This document shows positions 24,057 to 32,359 of a stretch of 35,816 nt of DNA, in pieces (positions within the stretch are counted from its first letter, which is position 1; each line of letters starts with the position of its first letter). This DNA comes from an uncultured Collinsella sp. (GTDB taxonomy: Bacteria; Actinomycetota; Coriobacteriia; Coriobacteriales; Coriobacteriaceae): assembly GCA_958403395.1 (NCBI GenBank), contig CATXXF010000020.1, positions 1 through 35,816 of the forward strand. The letters are read 5' to 3'. A program made the translations under genes and the position numbers. The notes beneath the pieces were generated by a model that saw only the letters and a list, made by a program, of their open reading frames with translations, made no database searches and had not been told where the DNA came from.

Positions 24057-26240
24057 CTAATTGTTCAGCATGCGGTCGAAGCTTCCCGAGTCGCCATCCC
24101 GATAGTCGGCGGTCATCAGAATCTCCTGCGGAATGCGCCCGCCCTCGCGCAGCACGTTGCGGAACTGCACGCGCGTAACCATGGGCAAATCCTTGATCGT
24201 CGCTGCCAGGTTCTGCGGCACGCCCTGGTTGGCAGCCGCGGGCTCGCACTCGCCGCCGGCCTTCACGCGACGCTTATGCTCGGCGAGCATGGCGCGGTAC
24301 ATGCCGGCATGCAGGCGAATCTCAACCACATTGGCATTGCGAGTCTGCTCGACAATGCGCGCGCCCTCGCGATCGATATCGCCTACGTAGTAGACGTAGT
24401 TAAAGCGATAGCCAATCTCGGCCAGATAATCATCCAGTGCGTGCGAGACGCTCGCCTTGCAGCCGCCGCCAAAAATCACGCCGCCCACCTTGGTACCAAA
24501 GAGCTTGGCGTGCTTGCGGCCACGCAGCAGCTTGACGATCTCGTCGTAGGTGTCCAGGTTCTCGACCATAATGAACGGCTTGTCGGCTCCCAGCGTAAAG
24601 AAGCCCGTAAAGTGCACGGGGCGATTGGGGGCGACCTTGATCGCCTGCATGCTGATGCCCTTTTCGGTCATACGCCTGATCAAGCGCTCACCGTGCTTGC
24701 CGTCAAAAGCCTTCTCGTCGTTAAAGATCTGGTAGGCACGCTGGCGGCGCGAGGCAACCGGCGTATCGGCACCTCGGTTCTGCTCGATCCAAGCCTGGAT
24801 GATTGCGATTTCCTCGGCAATCTTGCGGTTGGACATCTCGTTGTGCTGAGTGCGCTGCGGAGCCTTTTTGCCGTCCTTACCCTCAACCTTTACGATCTGT
24901 GTCTGCTGCTCCTTGATCTTAGAGAGCGCCGTGGGCGTAGGGACAACTTTGAGCAGCTGCCTGCCTAAAACGCGGGCAAGGGCAAACGCCGAGACCTCGC
25001 CGTGAACGGCCGACTCGGGCTGCTGGGCAGCAGTATCTGCTGCGGCAGACTCCGGCTTCCTCTGAGACTTGCGCTTAGAATCGCCTTGGGGATTGCGCTC
25101 GCGCTTCGGCATAGACGCCTGCTTCTGCTGACGAACGGACTTGCTCTCCTTCGCCGGCTGGCGCTTAGGCTGCCCCGAAGAAACCTCGGCCTTCGCATCC
25201 TCGTTCTGCGGCGTGGTCTTCTCGGCCGCAGTCTCGGCATGGGAACTGCGGCCCCCACGATGGCGACGGCGGCGAGGCTTGCTCGACGCGCCCTGCTCCG
25301 TCTGCTCATCAGTAGGCTGCTGGCCCTTGGCCTCGGCATCAACCTCAAGCTGCGGCTCAACAGGCTTTTGCTCGCGAGCCACCGGCTCAACGGCCTTCTC
25401 GTCCTTCTCGCCCTGAGTGGTCGAAGCCGGTTCGCTCTTCTCCTGACGCCTTACGGAATACGCGCGCCCCGCAAAACCGCGGCCGGGACGACACGAACCC
25501 GGAGCCCTCTTGGCAGACTCCTCAACATCGTCTGCAACCTCAGAAGACTCTTCAACCTCACGCGCGGCATCCTGCGCTGCAGCCTTAAAGTGAGCACCGC
25601 GACGACGCTTGGGCTCTTGGGCCTCCACGGGCTTTTGCTCCTTCGTGGGCTTCTGCGACTCGGCAGCAACCTCGGTCTCAACAGCCTCGGCATCCGTCTC
25701 GCCCTTTCGAGCAACGGCGCGACGGAAGCGCTCCTGCTGGGCGCGGCGCTGTGCATCGCGCTTGCCGCCCCCGCCAAAACCGCCGCGTCCTGCCTTGGCC
25801 GTAAAGGCACGCACGACGTTCTCATCGAGCAACTCATCGGTATCGACATGCTCACGCGGGGCAACTTCTTCCACAGCAGGCACGTCAGCGGAATCCTCGA
25901 CGATAAAATCCTCGACGGACTCGGCAGGCTGCTCCTGGGCATCGCGGATCTCGGCATTGATGGTATAGAACGCCGGGCGCCCGTTAATGCCGCTACCCTC
26001 GATCTTGGTCACGATATTTGCCGCGATAAGCTCATCGCGCATCGCCTTGGTGTCACATTCCTTATCGACGGAGCGGAAAATCTGCGCCAGCGCGCTCGAC
26101 TTAATCTTGAGTGCCTTGCGGCAAAGCAGGTCGTAGGCAACTAGCTTTGCCCGCTCGGCAGAAAGCGACGTTTGTCCGCTCAGACGCTCAGCCAGAGCAT
26201 CGACATTTTGTTGGTTATCGGAATATACCGTCTTGGCCAC
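24057..26240 (-). CDS. Protein with C-terminal JetD/DUF2220-like TOPRIM domain and long disordered middle
   Basis: 727 residues from GTG 26240, which has AAAGGGG just upstream; an ATG at 26264 adds eight residues but has no ribosome site. Residues 1-90 are helical and resemble a winged-helix domain (SAERAKLVAYDLLCRKALKI, KIEGSGINGRPAFYTI). Residues 95-430 are low-complexity, rich in Lys, Glu, Gln, Pro and Arg, with Arg/Gly patches (PRRRRHRGGRSSH) as in RNase E-like scaffolds. The C-terminal 250 residues end in a TOPRIM-like unit: Glu560 in MVENLDTYDE, FGGGCKASVSHALDDYLAEI, then YYVGDIDREGARIV with Asp621 and Asp623. This resembles the nuclease subunit JetD of Wadjet systems and Spo11-type proteins. 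No JetA, B or C is nearby. Confidence 0.8.
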   Translation of the reverse strand: MAKTVYSDNQQNVDALAERLSGQTSLSAERAKLVAYDLLCRKALKIKSSALAQIFRSVDKECDTKAMRDELIAANIVTKIEGSGINGRPAFYTINAEIRDAQEQPAESVEDFIVEDSADVPAVEEVAPREHVDTDELLDENVVRAFTAKAGRGGFGGGGKRDAQRRAQQERFRRAVARKGETDAEAVETEVAAESQKPTKEQKPVEAQEPKRRRGAHFKAAAQDAAREVEESSEVADDVEESAKRAPGSCRPGRGFAGRAYSVRRQEKSEPASTTQGEKDEKAVEPVAREQKPVEPQLEVDAEAKGQQPTDEQTEQGASSKPRRRRHRGGRSSHAETAAEKTTPQNEDAKAEVSSGQPKRQPAKESKSVRQQKQASMPKRERNPQGDSKRKSQRKPESAAADTAAQQPESAVHGEVSAFALARVLGRQLLKVVPTPTALSKIKEQQTQIVKVEGKDGKKAPQRTQHNEMSNRKIAEEIAIIQAWIEQNRGADTPVASRRQRAYQIFNDEKAFDGKHGERLIRRMTEKGISMQAIKVAPNRPVHFTGFFTLGADKPFIMVENLDTYDEIVKLLRGRKHAKLFGTKVGGVIFGGGCKASVSHALDDYLAEIGYRFNYVYYVGDIDREGARIVEQTRNANVVEIRLHAGMYRAMLAEHKRRVKAGGECEPAAANQGVPQNLAATIKDLPMVTRVQFRNVLREGGRIPQEILMTADYRDGDSGSFDRMLNN

Positions 26241-26345
26241 GGGGCCCCTTTCATATGCACACATATACGTCTATATGGTACAACGCGCGCCCTTATCCAC
26301 GCAAAACATCTGCGAGAACACTCGAGCGTCACCCGCTTTTGCATG

Positions 26346-26384
26346 AAAAAAGACCGAGCCCGCGAAGTCGCGGACCCGGTCTTT
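26346..26384 (-). terminator. Intrinsic terminator of the CstA-type gene
   Basis: AAAGACCG/CGGTCTTT with an inner CCGCGA/TCGCGG stem and one unpaired step, followed on the minus strand by a run of six T (26346-26351 on plus as A), about 40 bases past the stop. Confidence 0.92.
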
Positions 26385-26423
26385 CCGAGTCATATAGATG
26401 TGACGTTCAACTCGTCAGGTCGA

Positions 26424-28313
26424 CTAAGCCTTGGCGGCCTCGGCGTCGACAGGAGCCTCGGCAGCAGCAGCGCGGCCATACTCGGCCTTGCCCATCTCGG
26501 ACCACTCGGACTCCTCGTCGGGCATGGAGCCAGCCTCCTTGCCGAAGAACTCCTTGAGGCAGTTGACGGCGACGATGAGGCCCAGGACCATCAGCAGGAC
26601 AGCGAAGACAAGCTGCAGGCCCTTGGTGGCGGCGACGGAAACGGCGGCCGTGGTGGCGGTAGCCGGGATGGTACCGAAGAAACCGTAGGCCTGGACGGCG
26701 GTCATGCAGCCCATGGCGCTCTGGACCAGCGAGGTGAAGGTGCAGCAGAGCAGGAAGACGACGGGCACGTAGAGCATCCAGCCCTTGCGGCCGGTGCACT
26801 TGCAGAACACGGCGAGGGTGATCATGGTCATGCCGCCGAGCAGCTGGTTGGAAGCACCAAAGAGCGGCCAGATGTTGGCATAGCCACCAAAAGCGAGGGC
26901 GAGACCGGGAAGCAGGGTGACGACCGTGGCGAACCAGGGGTTGCCGAGGACCTTCATGTAGCCAGCCTTGGACTCGATGGCCAGGGCGTCGTTGGTCTGG
27001 GCAAAGAACTCGGAGAACGAAGTGCGGGCGATGCGGGCGACGGCGTCGAGCGAGGTCAGGGCCAGAGCGGAGACGTTCATGGTCATGAAGACGGTAGCGA
27101 GCGTGCCGTCAACACCGAAGGCCTGCATACCGCGGGAGATGCCAGCGGCGAAGATCTGGAACGGGGTGGAAGCGACACCGGCGTTGAGGGCGCCAGTACC
27201 GGCGGTGTTCATATCGGAGAACATGATGCCGGCGACGATGATGGCAAGGATGCCGACGAAGGACTCGACGATCATGGCGCCGTAACCGACCTTGACGGCG
27301 TCCTGCTCCTTCTCGACCTGCTTAGAAGAGGTGCCGGAAGAAACGAGGCTGTGGAAACCGGAGAGAGCACCGCAAGCGACGGAGACGAACAGGACCGGGA
27401 ACATCATGCCGGAGGCAGTGGAGAAGCCGGTGAAGACCGGAGCGGTGATAGTGGCCTGACCGTTGACGCCCAGGACGACGATGCCAAGGACAGCGCAGAC
27501 GATCATGACGATCATCATGATGGAAGTGAGGTAGTCACGCGGGGTCTTGAGCATCTGGATGGGCATAGCGCCAGCGAAGACCAGGTAGACCATGACGACG
27601 GCGAACCACTGGAACTTATCCAGGTAGACCGGGAACTGCATACCGACGGCGAACATGAGAACCATGAGGACCACGCCGGTGACGAACTCGGCAGCACCGG
27701 TAAGGTTGAACTTCTTCTGGGCCCAACCAAAGGCGATAGCGACGAAGGTGAACAGGATGGAGATGGTACCAGCGCAGCCGGCGGCATAGGACTTGGTGAA
27801 GTCGATGGCACCGGTAGCAGCACCAGAAGCGTCAACGGCCGGGGTGAACATGAACGTCTTGCAAACCATGTCGGTGAAGGCGGCGATGACGATGATGCAG
27901 AACAGCCAGCAGAACAGCAAGAACAGGCGACGGCCGGTCTTGCCGATGTACTTCTCGATGAGCTGAGCGAGCGACTTGCCGTTGTTCTTCATCGAAGCGT
28001 ACAGGGCACCAAAGTCGTGGACGGCGCCAAAGAAGATGCCGCCGATGAGGACCCAGAGCACGACGGGCAGCCAGCCAAAGGCCATGGCGACGATCGTACC
28101 CGTAACAGGGCCAGCACCGCAGATCGAGCTGAACTGGTGCGAGAACGCGGTGAAGGCGGAGACGGGCGAGAAGCTCTTGCCGTCCTTCATGCGCTTGGCC
28201 GGCGTGAGGGCCTCTTTGTCAACGCCCCACTTGTTGGCCAGCCATCGGCCATAGCCCAGATAGCCGCAGGCGAGCACCGCCGCGGCCACAACCATGAGCA
28301 AAACTCCGTTCAT
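26424..28313 (-). CDS. cstA: CstA-family carbon-starvation / pyruvate or peptide transporter
   Basis: 629 residues with around 16 membrane helices. CstA and BtsT of E. coli carry pyruvate and possibly peptides into the cell by proton symport. Family landmarks are KRMKDGKSFSPVSAFTAFSH, SICGAGPVTGTIVAMAFGWL, GAVHDFGALYASMKNNGKSL, SGFHSLVSSGTSSKQVEKE and the cytoplasmic Glu-rich tail (MPDEESEWSEMGKAEYGRAA). ATG 28313 has GAGGAGG 7 bases upstream; the in-frame extension to 28367 would run through the leader terminator and is rejected. It is monocistronic. A terminator hairpin and alternative stems in the leader imply control by attenuation. Confidence 0.93.
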   Translation of the reverse strand: MNGVLLMVVAAAVLACGYLGYGRWLANKWGVDKEALTPAKRMKDGKSFSPVSAFTAFSHQFSSICGAGPVTGTIVAMAFGWLPVVLWVLIGGIFFGAVHDFGALYASMKNNGKSLAQLIEKYIGKTGRRLFLLFCWLFCIIVIAAFTDMVCKTFMFTPAVDASGAATGAIDFTKSYAAGCAGTISILFTFVAIAFGWAQKKFNLTGAAEFVTGVVLMVLMFAVGMQFPVYLDKFQWFAVVMVYLVFAGAMPIQMLKTPRDYLTSIMMIVMIVCAVLGIVVLGVNGQATITAPVFTGFSTASGMMFPVLFVSVACGALSGFHSLVSSGTSSKQVEKEQDAVKVGYGAMIVESFVGILAIIVAGIMFSDMNTAGTGALNAGVASTPFQIFAAGISRGMQAFGVDGTLATVFMTMNVSALALTSLDAVARIARTSFSEFFAQTNDALAIESKAGYMKVLGNPWFATVVTLLPGLALAFGGYANIWPLFGASNQLLGGMTMITLAVFCKCTGRKGWMLYVPVVFLLCCTFTSLVQSAMGCMTAVQAYGFFGTIPATATTAAVSVAATKGLQLVFAVLLMVLGLIVAVNCLKEFFGKEAGSMPDEESEWSEMGKAEYGRAAAAEAPVDAEAAKA

Positions 28314-28348
28314 TACATTTCCTCCTCTAAAAAGAACTTCCCAGACAT

Positions 28349-28390
28349 AAAAAAAAATGAGGGCCATCGGTTGCGCTCGACGGCCCTCAT
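28349..28390 (-). terminator. Leader terminator (attenuator) upstream of cstA
   Basis: ATGAGGGCC (28357-28365) and GGCCCTCAT (28382-28390) form a perfect 9-bp stem followed on the minus strand by nine T, ending 35 bases before the cstA start. Being between promoter and gene it must be bypassed for expression. Confidence 0.88.
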
Positions 28391-28393
28391 CTT

Positions 28394-28478
28394 CATCAGC
28401 CGCCCGTTATCGTACGGGCTAGCTGTATGTGCTAACCCGCATCAGATAATTACTACGCTGATAATGTTTAGCTGATGC
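28394..28478 (-). promoter_or_regulatory. Alternative stems in the cstA leader
   Basis: CGGGCTAGC/GCTAACCCG (28415-28423, 28431-28439) competes with GCCCGT/ACGGGC (28402-28407, 28414-28419). GCATCAG (28439-28445) pairs with CTGATGC (28472-28478), while CATCAGC at 28394-28400 offers the latter a second partner. Mutually exclusive stems before a terminator are typical of attenuators. No known riboswitch or T-box signature is seen. Confidence 0.6.
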
Positions 28479-28510
28479 GTGAACATGTCTAAGAAATCCT
28501 CTTCAATCAT
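28442..28510 (-). CDS. Possible leader peptide of the cstA attenuator, 22 residues
   Basis: ATG at 28510 to TGA at 28442 encodes MIEEDFLDMFTHQLN followed by an Ile/Val-rich end (IISVVII). Its last codons are ATT ATC AGC GTA GTA ATT ATC. The His-Gln codons form one side of the GCATCAG/CTGATGC stem and the stop codon lies in the other, so a translating or stalled ribosome would change the fold. The ribosome site is weak (GAAGAGG before an internal in-frame ATG at residue 9). Translation is unproven. Confidence 0.4.
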   Translation of the reverse strand: MIEEDFLDMFTHQLNIISVVII

Positions 28511-28558
28511 GATGCGAACGATCCGTGCGTGTTCACATCCCCCAGTGGTTGAAAAGGA

Positions 28559-28588
28559 GTATGAAACTTTAGTTACCTAAAGTCAACG
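28559..28588 (-). promoter_or_regulatory. cstA promoter with palindromic operator in the spacer
   Basis: On the minus strand TTGACT and CATACT are separated by 17 bases. The spacer and -35 edge contain ACTTTAG-TTAC-CTAAAGT (28565-28582), perfect 7-bp arms, well placed for a repressor. The message would start roughly 240 bases before the cstA start codon and include the attenuator. Confidence 0.6.
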
Positions 28589-28697
28589 CAAATTTGTAAT
28601 GAATTTTCAACTTTTTTTGGATTTCTCGGTATAAAACGCCACTGACCTCGGACTTTACCCCACGACAGTTTTTGCATGAGAGATGCCCCTGAGAGCC

Positions 28698-28822
28698 GCG
28701 GGAGCCGGGCGGCGCATATGAACTTTATCGCGAGTTCCGCACGCAAAGGAAAGCACTTAATGTGGCCTTCGTCTTGCGCAGGACTGTAGAGCAGGAAACC
28801 TTATATCCGGCCCCTCCGTCCG
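28698..28822. repeat. Dispersed nested-hairpin repeat, copy C
   Basis: It contains the exact family core TCGCGAGTTCCGCACG (28728-28743), then GGAAAGCACTTAATGTGGCC, and the right part GCAGGACTGT...GAGCAGG.AACCTTATA shared with copy A. The outer GAGCCGGG / CCGGCCCC arms pair only in part. It begins about 20 bases after the tsaD stop on the minus strand and lies upstream of the cstA promoter. Confidence 0.8.
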
Positions 28823-28840
28823 GGGACCGCGCCGTACCAG

Positions 28841-31225
28841 CTACAGCGTCATGTTCGGATCGGCGTCGACGTCGAACGGCGAGATTTCACCTCGGTCGAA
28901 TTTACGGCGAGCGACCTCCGCGATCATGGCTGCGTTATCGGTACAGGCAGACAAGGGCGGCACCGTTACGCGAATCCCCTGACGCCCAAGCTTCTTGATC
29001 ATCATCTCGCGCAGATGCGGGTTGGCCGAGACGCCGCCGCCGATGCAGTATTCCTTGCATCCGGTAGCGTGCAGTGCGTTTTTGGCCTTCTTGTACTGCA
29101 CGTCAAAGACAGCTGCCTCAAACGAAGCCGCCAGATCGGGCAGGTGAATCGTGCGCCCGGCCTTGGTCTCTTGCTCGATGTAGAGCGTCACCGCCGTCTT
29201 GAGGCCCGAAAGCGAGAAACGATAGTCTCCCCTGCTGTTAAGCGCACGGGGGAAATCGATCGCGCGGGGATTGCCCGTCTCGGCCAGCTTGGAAATGATG
29301 GGGCCACCGGGATAGCCCAGACCCAACGCCTTGGCTACCTTGTCGAAGGCCTCGCCCACAGCATCGTCGAGTGTCTCACCAAGTACCTCGTAGTCGCCCC
29401 ATGCCTTCACGTGCACGAGCATGGTGTGCCCGCCCGAGACAAGCGTGAAGATGAACGGCGGCTTGAGGTCGGGCTGTGCCAGCAAGTTGGCAAACAGGTG
29501 CCCCTCCAGATGGTTGACGCATACGAGCGGCTTACCGGCAGCGTAGGCAAAGCCTTTGGCAAAGGCAACGCCCACCACGAGGGCGCCCACCAGGCCCGGA
29601 CCCTGTGTCACGCCCACGGCGGCAAGCTCGCTGGGGGCAATGGCTCCACCCTCAAGACCAAGCGATGCTGCGGCATCCTCGAGCGCCGCATCCACGACAC
29701 TCACAATCACCTCAACGTGTTTGCGCGAGGCGATCTCGGGCACCACGCCGCCAAAGCGGGCATGAAAATCAATCTGTGTCGACACCTGGTTGGCCAGCAT
29801 ATTGCCATCCGCATCGATAATCGCCACGGCCGTCTCGTCGCAGGAACTCTCGATAGCGAGCACTAGGCGGCGGCGCTCAATTTCGGCACGCTCCCCCTCG
29901 GAGCGCCCAGGCGCAGGCAGCGGCCATACGCGCTGCTCTGCCGCCGTCGGCTCGGGCGAAGCATTGTCGACCGGAAGCACCAGGGGCAGCGGAGCCGTCA
30001 TGACGATGGCATCCTTGCCGGCACCATAGTAGCCGCGGCGCCGTCCTGCCTCGGTAAAGCCCAGAGCGTTATAAAGCGCGATCGCTTCCTCGTTGCCGTC
30101 CTCGACCTCGAGCGAAGCCGTGGTGCAGCCGAGCATCTGGGCATCATAGCTCACATGCGACAGCAGCTTGCGGGCAATACCCTCACGGCGATGTGCCGGG
30201 TCGACGACGACATCCAGAATCTGCACATCACCGTCCACGACCATACCGCCGGCAAGGCCCAGCAGCTTGCCGTCGTCGTGTGCTACCCACCAACTACGCG
30301 GCACAGCGACGTCCTCGCCCAGTTCGGACAGGAACATGCCCGGCGTCCACGCCTCGTGTCCGGCACCTTCAAAGCAGGCAGCCTCCAGCGCGCTCGCGCC
30401 CTCGGCATCCGCCGCGCCCATGGGACGGAACTGCAGATGACGACCGGCGAGCTCATCGGCAACGCCCGTAATTTCGCTCTGCGCACTCTCGGCAAGACCA
30501 AGACGCTTGCGCTCGTTTTCCTCGGCATCCGAAAGGCGCGTGTAAATCGGCAGGACGCGAGCCGGATCGCCGTCACCCGCAGCGTGCGCGAGCAGCAAGC
30601 CCTCGCCCGAAGGCCACCACAGGTCGCGCTCCACGCAGCGGGCGGTCTCGTCCTCACCCAGCAGCTTGCCATAGCGCACGAGACCGTCACCGGTCAGCTG
30701 AACCTGGTCCCAGTCCGCCGCTTGGCGCCACTCATCGAGCGCCACGGCGGTCTTGACCACGTGTTCGCGCTCAAATTGACGCTCGGGACCCTCATCGACC
30801 AGCATATACAGCGCCGGATATACCTCACCGCGCATAGCATCGGCCAAGATACCAAGCTTGCCGCGCACGCCAGCCTTCCACGCCGTCCAAGCGCAAGCGT
30901 CGAGCGTCGACACGCCCAGCAGCGGAACATTGGCACCGCGCGCGAGGCCCTTGGCAGTGGAGATGCTGATACGCACACCCGTAAACGACCCCGGGCCGCG
31001 ACCGACCACGTAGCAACCAACATCGCTGCGATCCAGACCGGCCTGAGCCAGCACGCCATCAACGGTATTCACGAGCTCAACGTTGGCGTGACGGCGACAC
31101 ATGTGGTCGCCACTCACGAGCTTCGTCTCGCCCGTCCGCCCATCAATCCAGCTTGCCGCGCAGGCAAGCATGTCGGTCGAAGTATCGAGCGCCACCACCA
31201 GCGCGTTGTCGTTATGCAAGCTCAT
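28841..31225 (-). CDS. tsaD: Fused TsaB-RimI-TsaD: tRNA t6A synthesis and ribosomal-protein-type acetyltransferase
   Basis: 794 residues from ATG 31225, which overlaps the tsaE stop by 14 bases; a TTG six codons upstream is less likely. Residues 1-240 are TsaB (VVALDTSTDMLACAA, VVGRGPGSFTGVRISISTAK), the non-catalytic ASKHA partner. Residues 260-410 are a RimI-like GNAT domain (VQILDVVVDPAHRREGIARK, ALYNALGFTEAGRRRGYY). Residues 450-794 are TsaD (LAIESSCDETAVAI, metal-binding His572 and His576 in HLEGH, VSGGHTMLVHV, GGGVSANPHLREMM). TsaD transfers threonylcarbamoyl to A37 of tRNAs that read ANN codons. TsaB and TsaD normally bind each other, so the fusion is sensible. With tsaE next door, only tsaC is missing here. 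Confidence 0.96.
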   Translation of the reverse strand: MSLHNDNALVVALDTSTDMLACAASWIDGRTGETKLVSGDHMCRRHANVELVNTVDGVLAQAGLDRSDVGCYVVGRGPGSFTGVRISISTAKGLARGANVPLLGVSTLDACAWTAWKAGVRGKLGILADAMRGEVYPALYMLVDEGPERQFEREHVVKTAVALDEWRQAADWDQVQLTGDGLVRYGKLLGEDETARCVERDLWWPSGEGLLLAHAAGDGDPARVLPIYTRLSDAEENERKRLGLAESAQSEITGVADELAGRHLQFRPMGAADAEGASALEAACFEGAGHEAWTPGMFLSELGEDVAVPRSWWVAHDDGKLLGLAGGMVVDGDVQILDVVVDPAHRREGIARKLLSHVSYDAQMLGCTTASLEVEDGNEEAIALYNALGFTEAGRRRGYYGAGKDAIVMTAPLPLVLPVDNASPEPTAAEQRVWPLPAPGRSEGERAEIERRRLVLAIESSCDETAVAIIDADGNMLANQVSTQIDFHARFGGVVPEIASRKHVEVIVSVVDAALEDAAASLGLEGGAIAPSELAAVGVTQGPGLVGALVVGVAFAKGFAYAAGKPLVCVNHLEGHLFANLLAQPDLKPPFIFTLVSGGHTMLVHVKAWGDYEVLGETLDDAVGEAFDKVAKALGLGYPGGPIISKLAETGNPRAIDFPRALNSRGDYRFSLSGLKTAVTLYIEQETKAGRTIHLPDLAASFEAAVFDVQYKKAKNALHATGCKEYCIGGGVSANPHLREMMIKKLGRQGIRVTVPPLSACTDNAAMIAEVARRKFDRGEISPFDVDADPNMTL

Positions 31226-31718
31226 CTTGTACAGCCTTATCAATCAAATGGGAAAGCTCCATTGCACGGTCACCGTGCGCCTCGAGCGTTATCGTTCGCA
31301 CATCGCTGTCGCCCTCATCACGCTTGAGCGTCACCGAAAGATACTCATCCGTCAGCTCGTCCTGGAATTGTTCGCCCCATTCCAGCAGGCAAGCACCCTC
31401 GTAGCCCAGCACATCGAAAATGCCCGTATCCTCGAGCTCGTAGGCATGCTCCAGGCGGTATAGATCAAAGTGAAACAGCGGAATACGACCTTGATCGTGA
31501 ACGGCCATGAGCGCAAACGTAGGACTCGTAACCATATGCCCATCGCCCAGCCCGCGCGAGACGCCCTTGGTAAAGTGAGTTTTGCCCACTCCCAGGCCGC
31601 CGGTCAGGATGAGCACATCGCCGTCCTCAAGGCACGGTGCAATTAGCTCGCCAAAGTACTCCGTATCGGCAGCGCAAGTCGTTTTGTAAGTACCTACCCC
31701 CAGGCGCTCCAGGGACAT
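31212..31718 (-). CDS. tsaE: TsaE, ATPase of the t6A complex
   Basis: 168 residues. TsaE binds the TsaB-TsaD dimer and hydrolyses ATP to reset it between catalytic cycles. Walker A is GGLGVGKT at about residues 40-47, with the family follow-on SRGLGDGHMVTSPTFALM, then FHFDLYRLEHAYELEDTGIF and LLEWGEQF (Walker B-like Glu). GGAG lies 6 bases before ATG 31718. The start follows the UDG stop by 12 bases; the stop overlaps the fused tsaB start, coupling their translation and favouring equal supply. Confidence 0.95.
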   Translation of the reverse strand: MSLERLGVGTYKTTCAADTEYFGELIAPCLEDGDVLILTGGLGVGKTHFTKGVSRGLGDGHMVTSPTFALMAVHDQGRIPLFHFDLYRLEHAYELEDTGIFDVLGYEGACLLEWGEQFQDELTDEYLSVTLKRDEGDSDVRTITLEAHGDRAMELSHLIDKAVQDELA

Positions 31719-31730
31719 ATATGCTCCTTA

Positions 31731-32351
31731 TTATTCCGAGGCGTCCTCTGGTGCGGGATGTCGCTCCAGATAGTCGCCCAGCATCTTAAAGTCTTCCTCC
31801 AGCAGCTCCTGCCACGCCGGATTGCGTAGCGCTGCTGCCGGATGGAACGTGGGCATTACTACAAAATGCCCCATCTGGTGGAACCTGCCGCGCAGCTTAG
31901 TAATGCCAATCTCGGTCTTAAGCACAAAGTGCGTCGCGGGGTTGCCGAGCGTCACGATAATATCAGGCCAGATGCTTCGAATCTGCTCACGCAAAAACGG
32001 CGAGCAAGCCAGCACTTCCTCGGGACGCGGATTGCGGTTTCCCGGCGGGCGGCACTTAAGCACGTTGGCAATGTAGACGTCTTCGCGTTTGAGCCCCGCC
32101 AGCGACAAAATGCCGTTGAGGTCTTCACCCGCCGCCCCCACAAAGGGTTCGCCCTGCAAATCCTCGTTGCGACCCGGCGCCTCACCGATAAACATCACGC
32201 GAGCGCGGGGGTTTCCCACGCCAAACACGATATTGTGACGCGACTGGTAGAGCTGGCAGAGGTGACAATCGCCCAGAACGGCCTCGATTTCCTCGAGTGC
32301 GACCTCACGTGGTGCCTGATGGGTATGGCCGGGGATGTGCATGACGCCCAT
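31731..32351 (-). CDS. Family 4 uracil-DNA glycosylase (iron-sulfur)
   Basis: 206 residues. It removes uracil from DNA at the start of base excision repair. Motif 1 is GEAPGRNEDLQGEPFVGAAG; motif 2 is near the C-terminus in MPTFHPAAALRN. Cys29, Cys32, Cys100 and Cys116 match the four ligands of the 4Fe-4S cluster of this family. AGGAG overlaps the alr stop and lies 7 bases before ATG 32351. It is embedded in the acpS-alr-tsa operon, which is common in related actinobacteria though the functional tie is unclear. Confidence 0.94.
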   Translation of the reverse strand: MGVMHIPGHTHQAPREVALEEIEAVLGDCHLCQLYQSRHNIVFGVGNPRARVMFIGEAPGRNEDLQGEPFVGAAGEDLNGILSLAGLKREDVYIANVLKCRPPGNRNPRPEEVLACSPFLREQIRSIWPDIIVTLGNPATHFVLKTEIGITKLRGRFHQMGHFVVMPTFHPAAALRNPAWQELLEEDFKMLGDYLERHPAPEDASE

Positions 32352-32359
32352 GGCGACTC

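Noticed and set aside
24057..26240. Complete Wadjet (JetABCD) defence system
   Set aside because: Only a JetD-like domain is present; neighbours are a tRNA, repeats and cstA, with no SMC-like or kleisin-like gene.
26172..28475. 767-codon open frame opposite cstA
   Set aside because: It is the shadow of the CstA coding strand, extremely rich in Gly, Asp and Glu, and it crosses the cstA terminator and leader.
28349..28478. T-box or known riboswitch before cstA
   Set aside because: No T-box GGTGG core, and no match I can see to SAM, c-di-GMP, TPP, cobalamin or glycine riboswitch cores. A ribosome-linked attenuator fits better.
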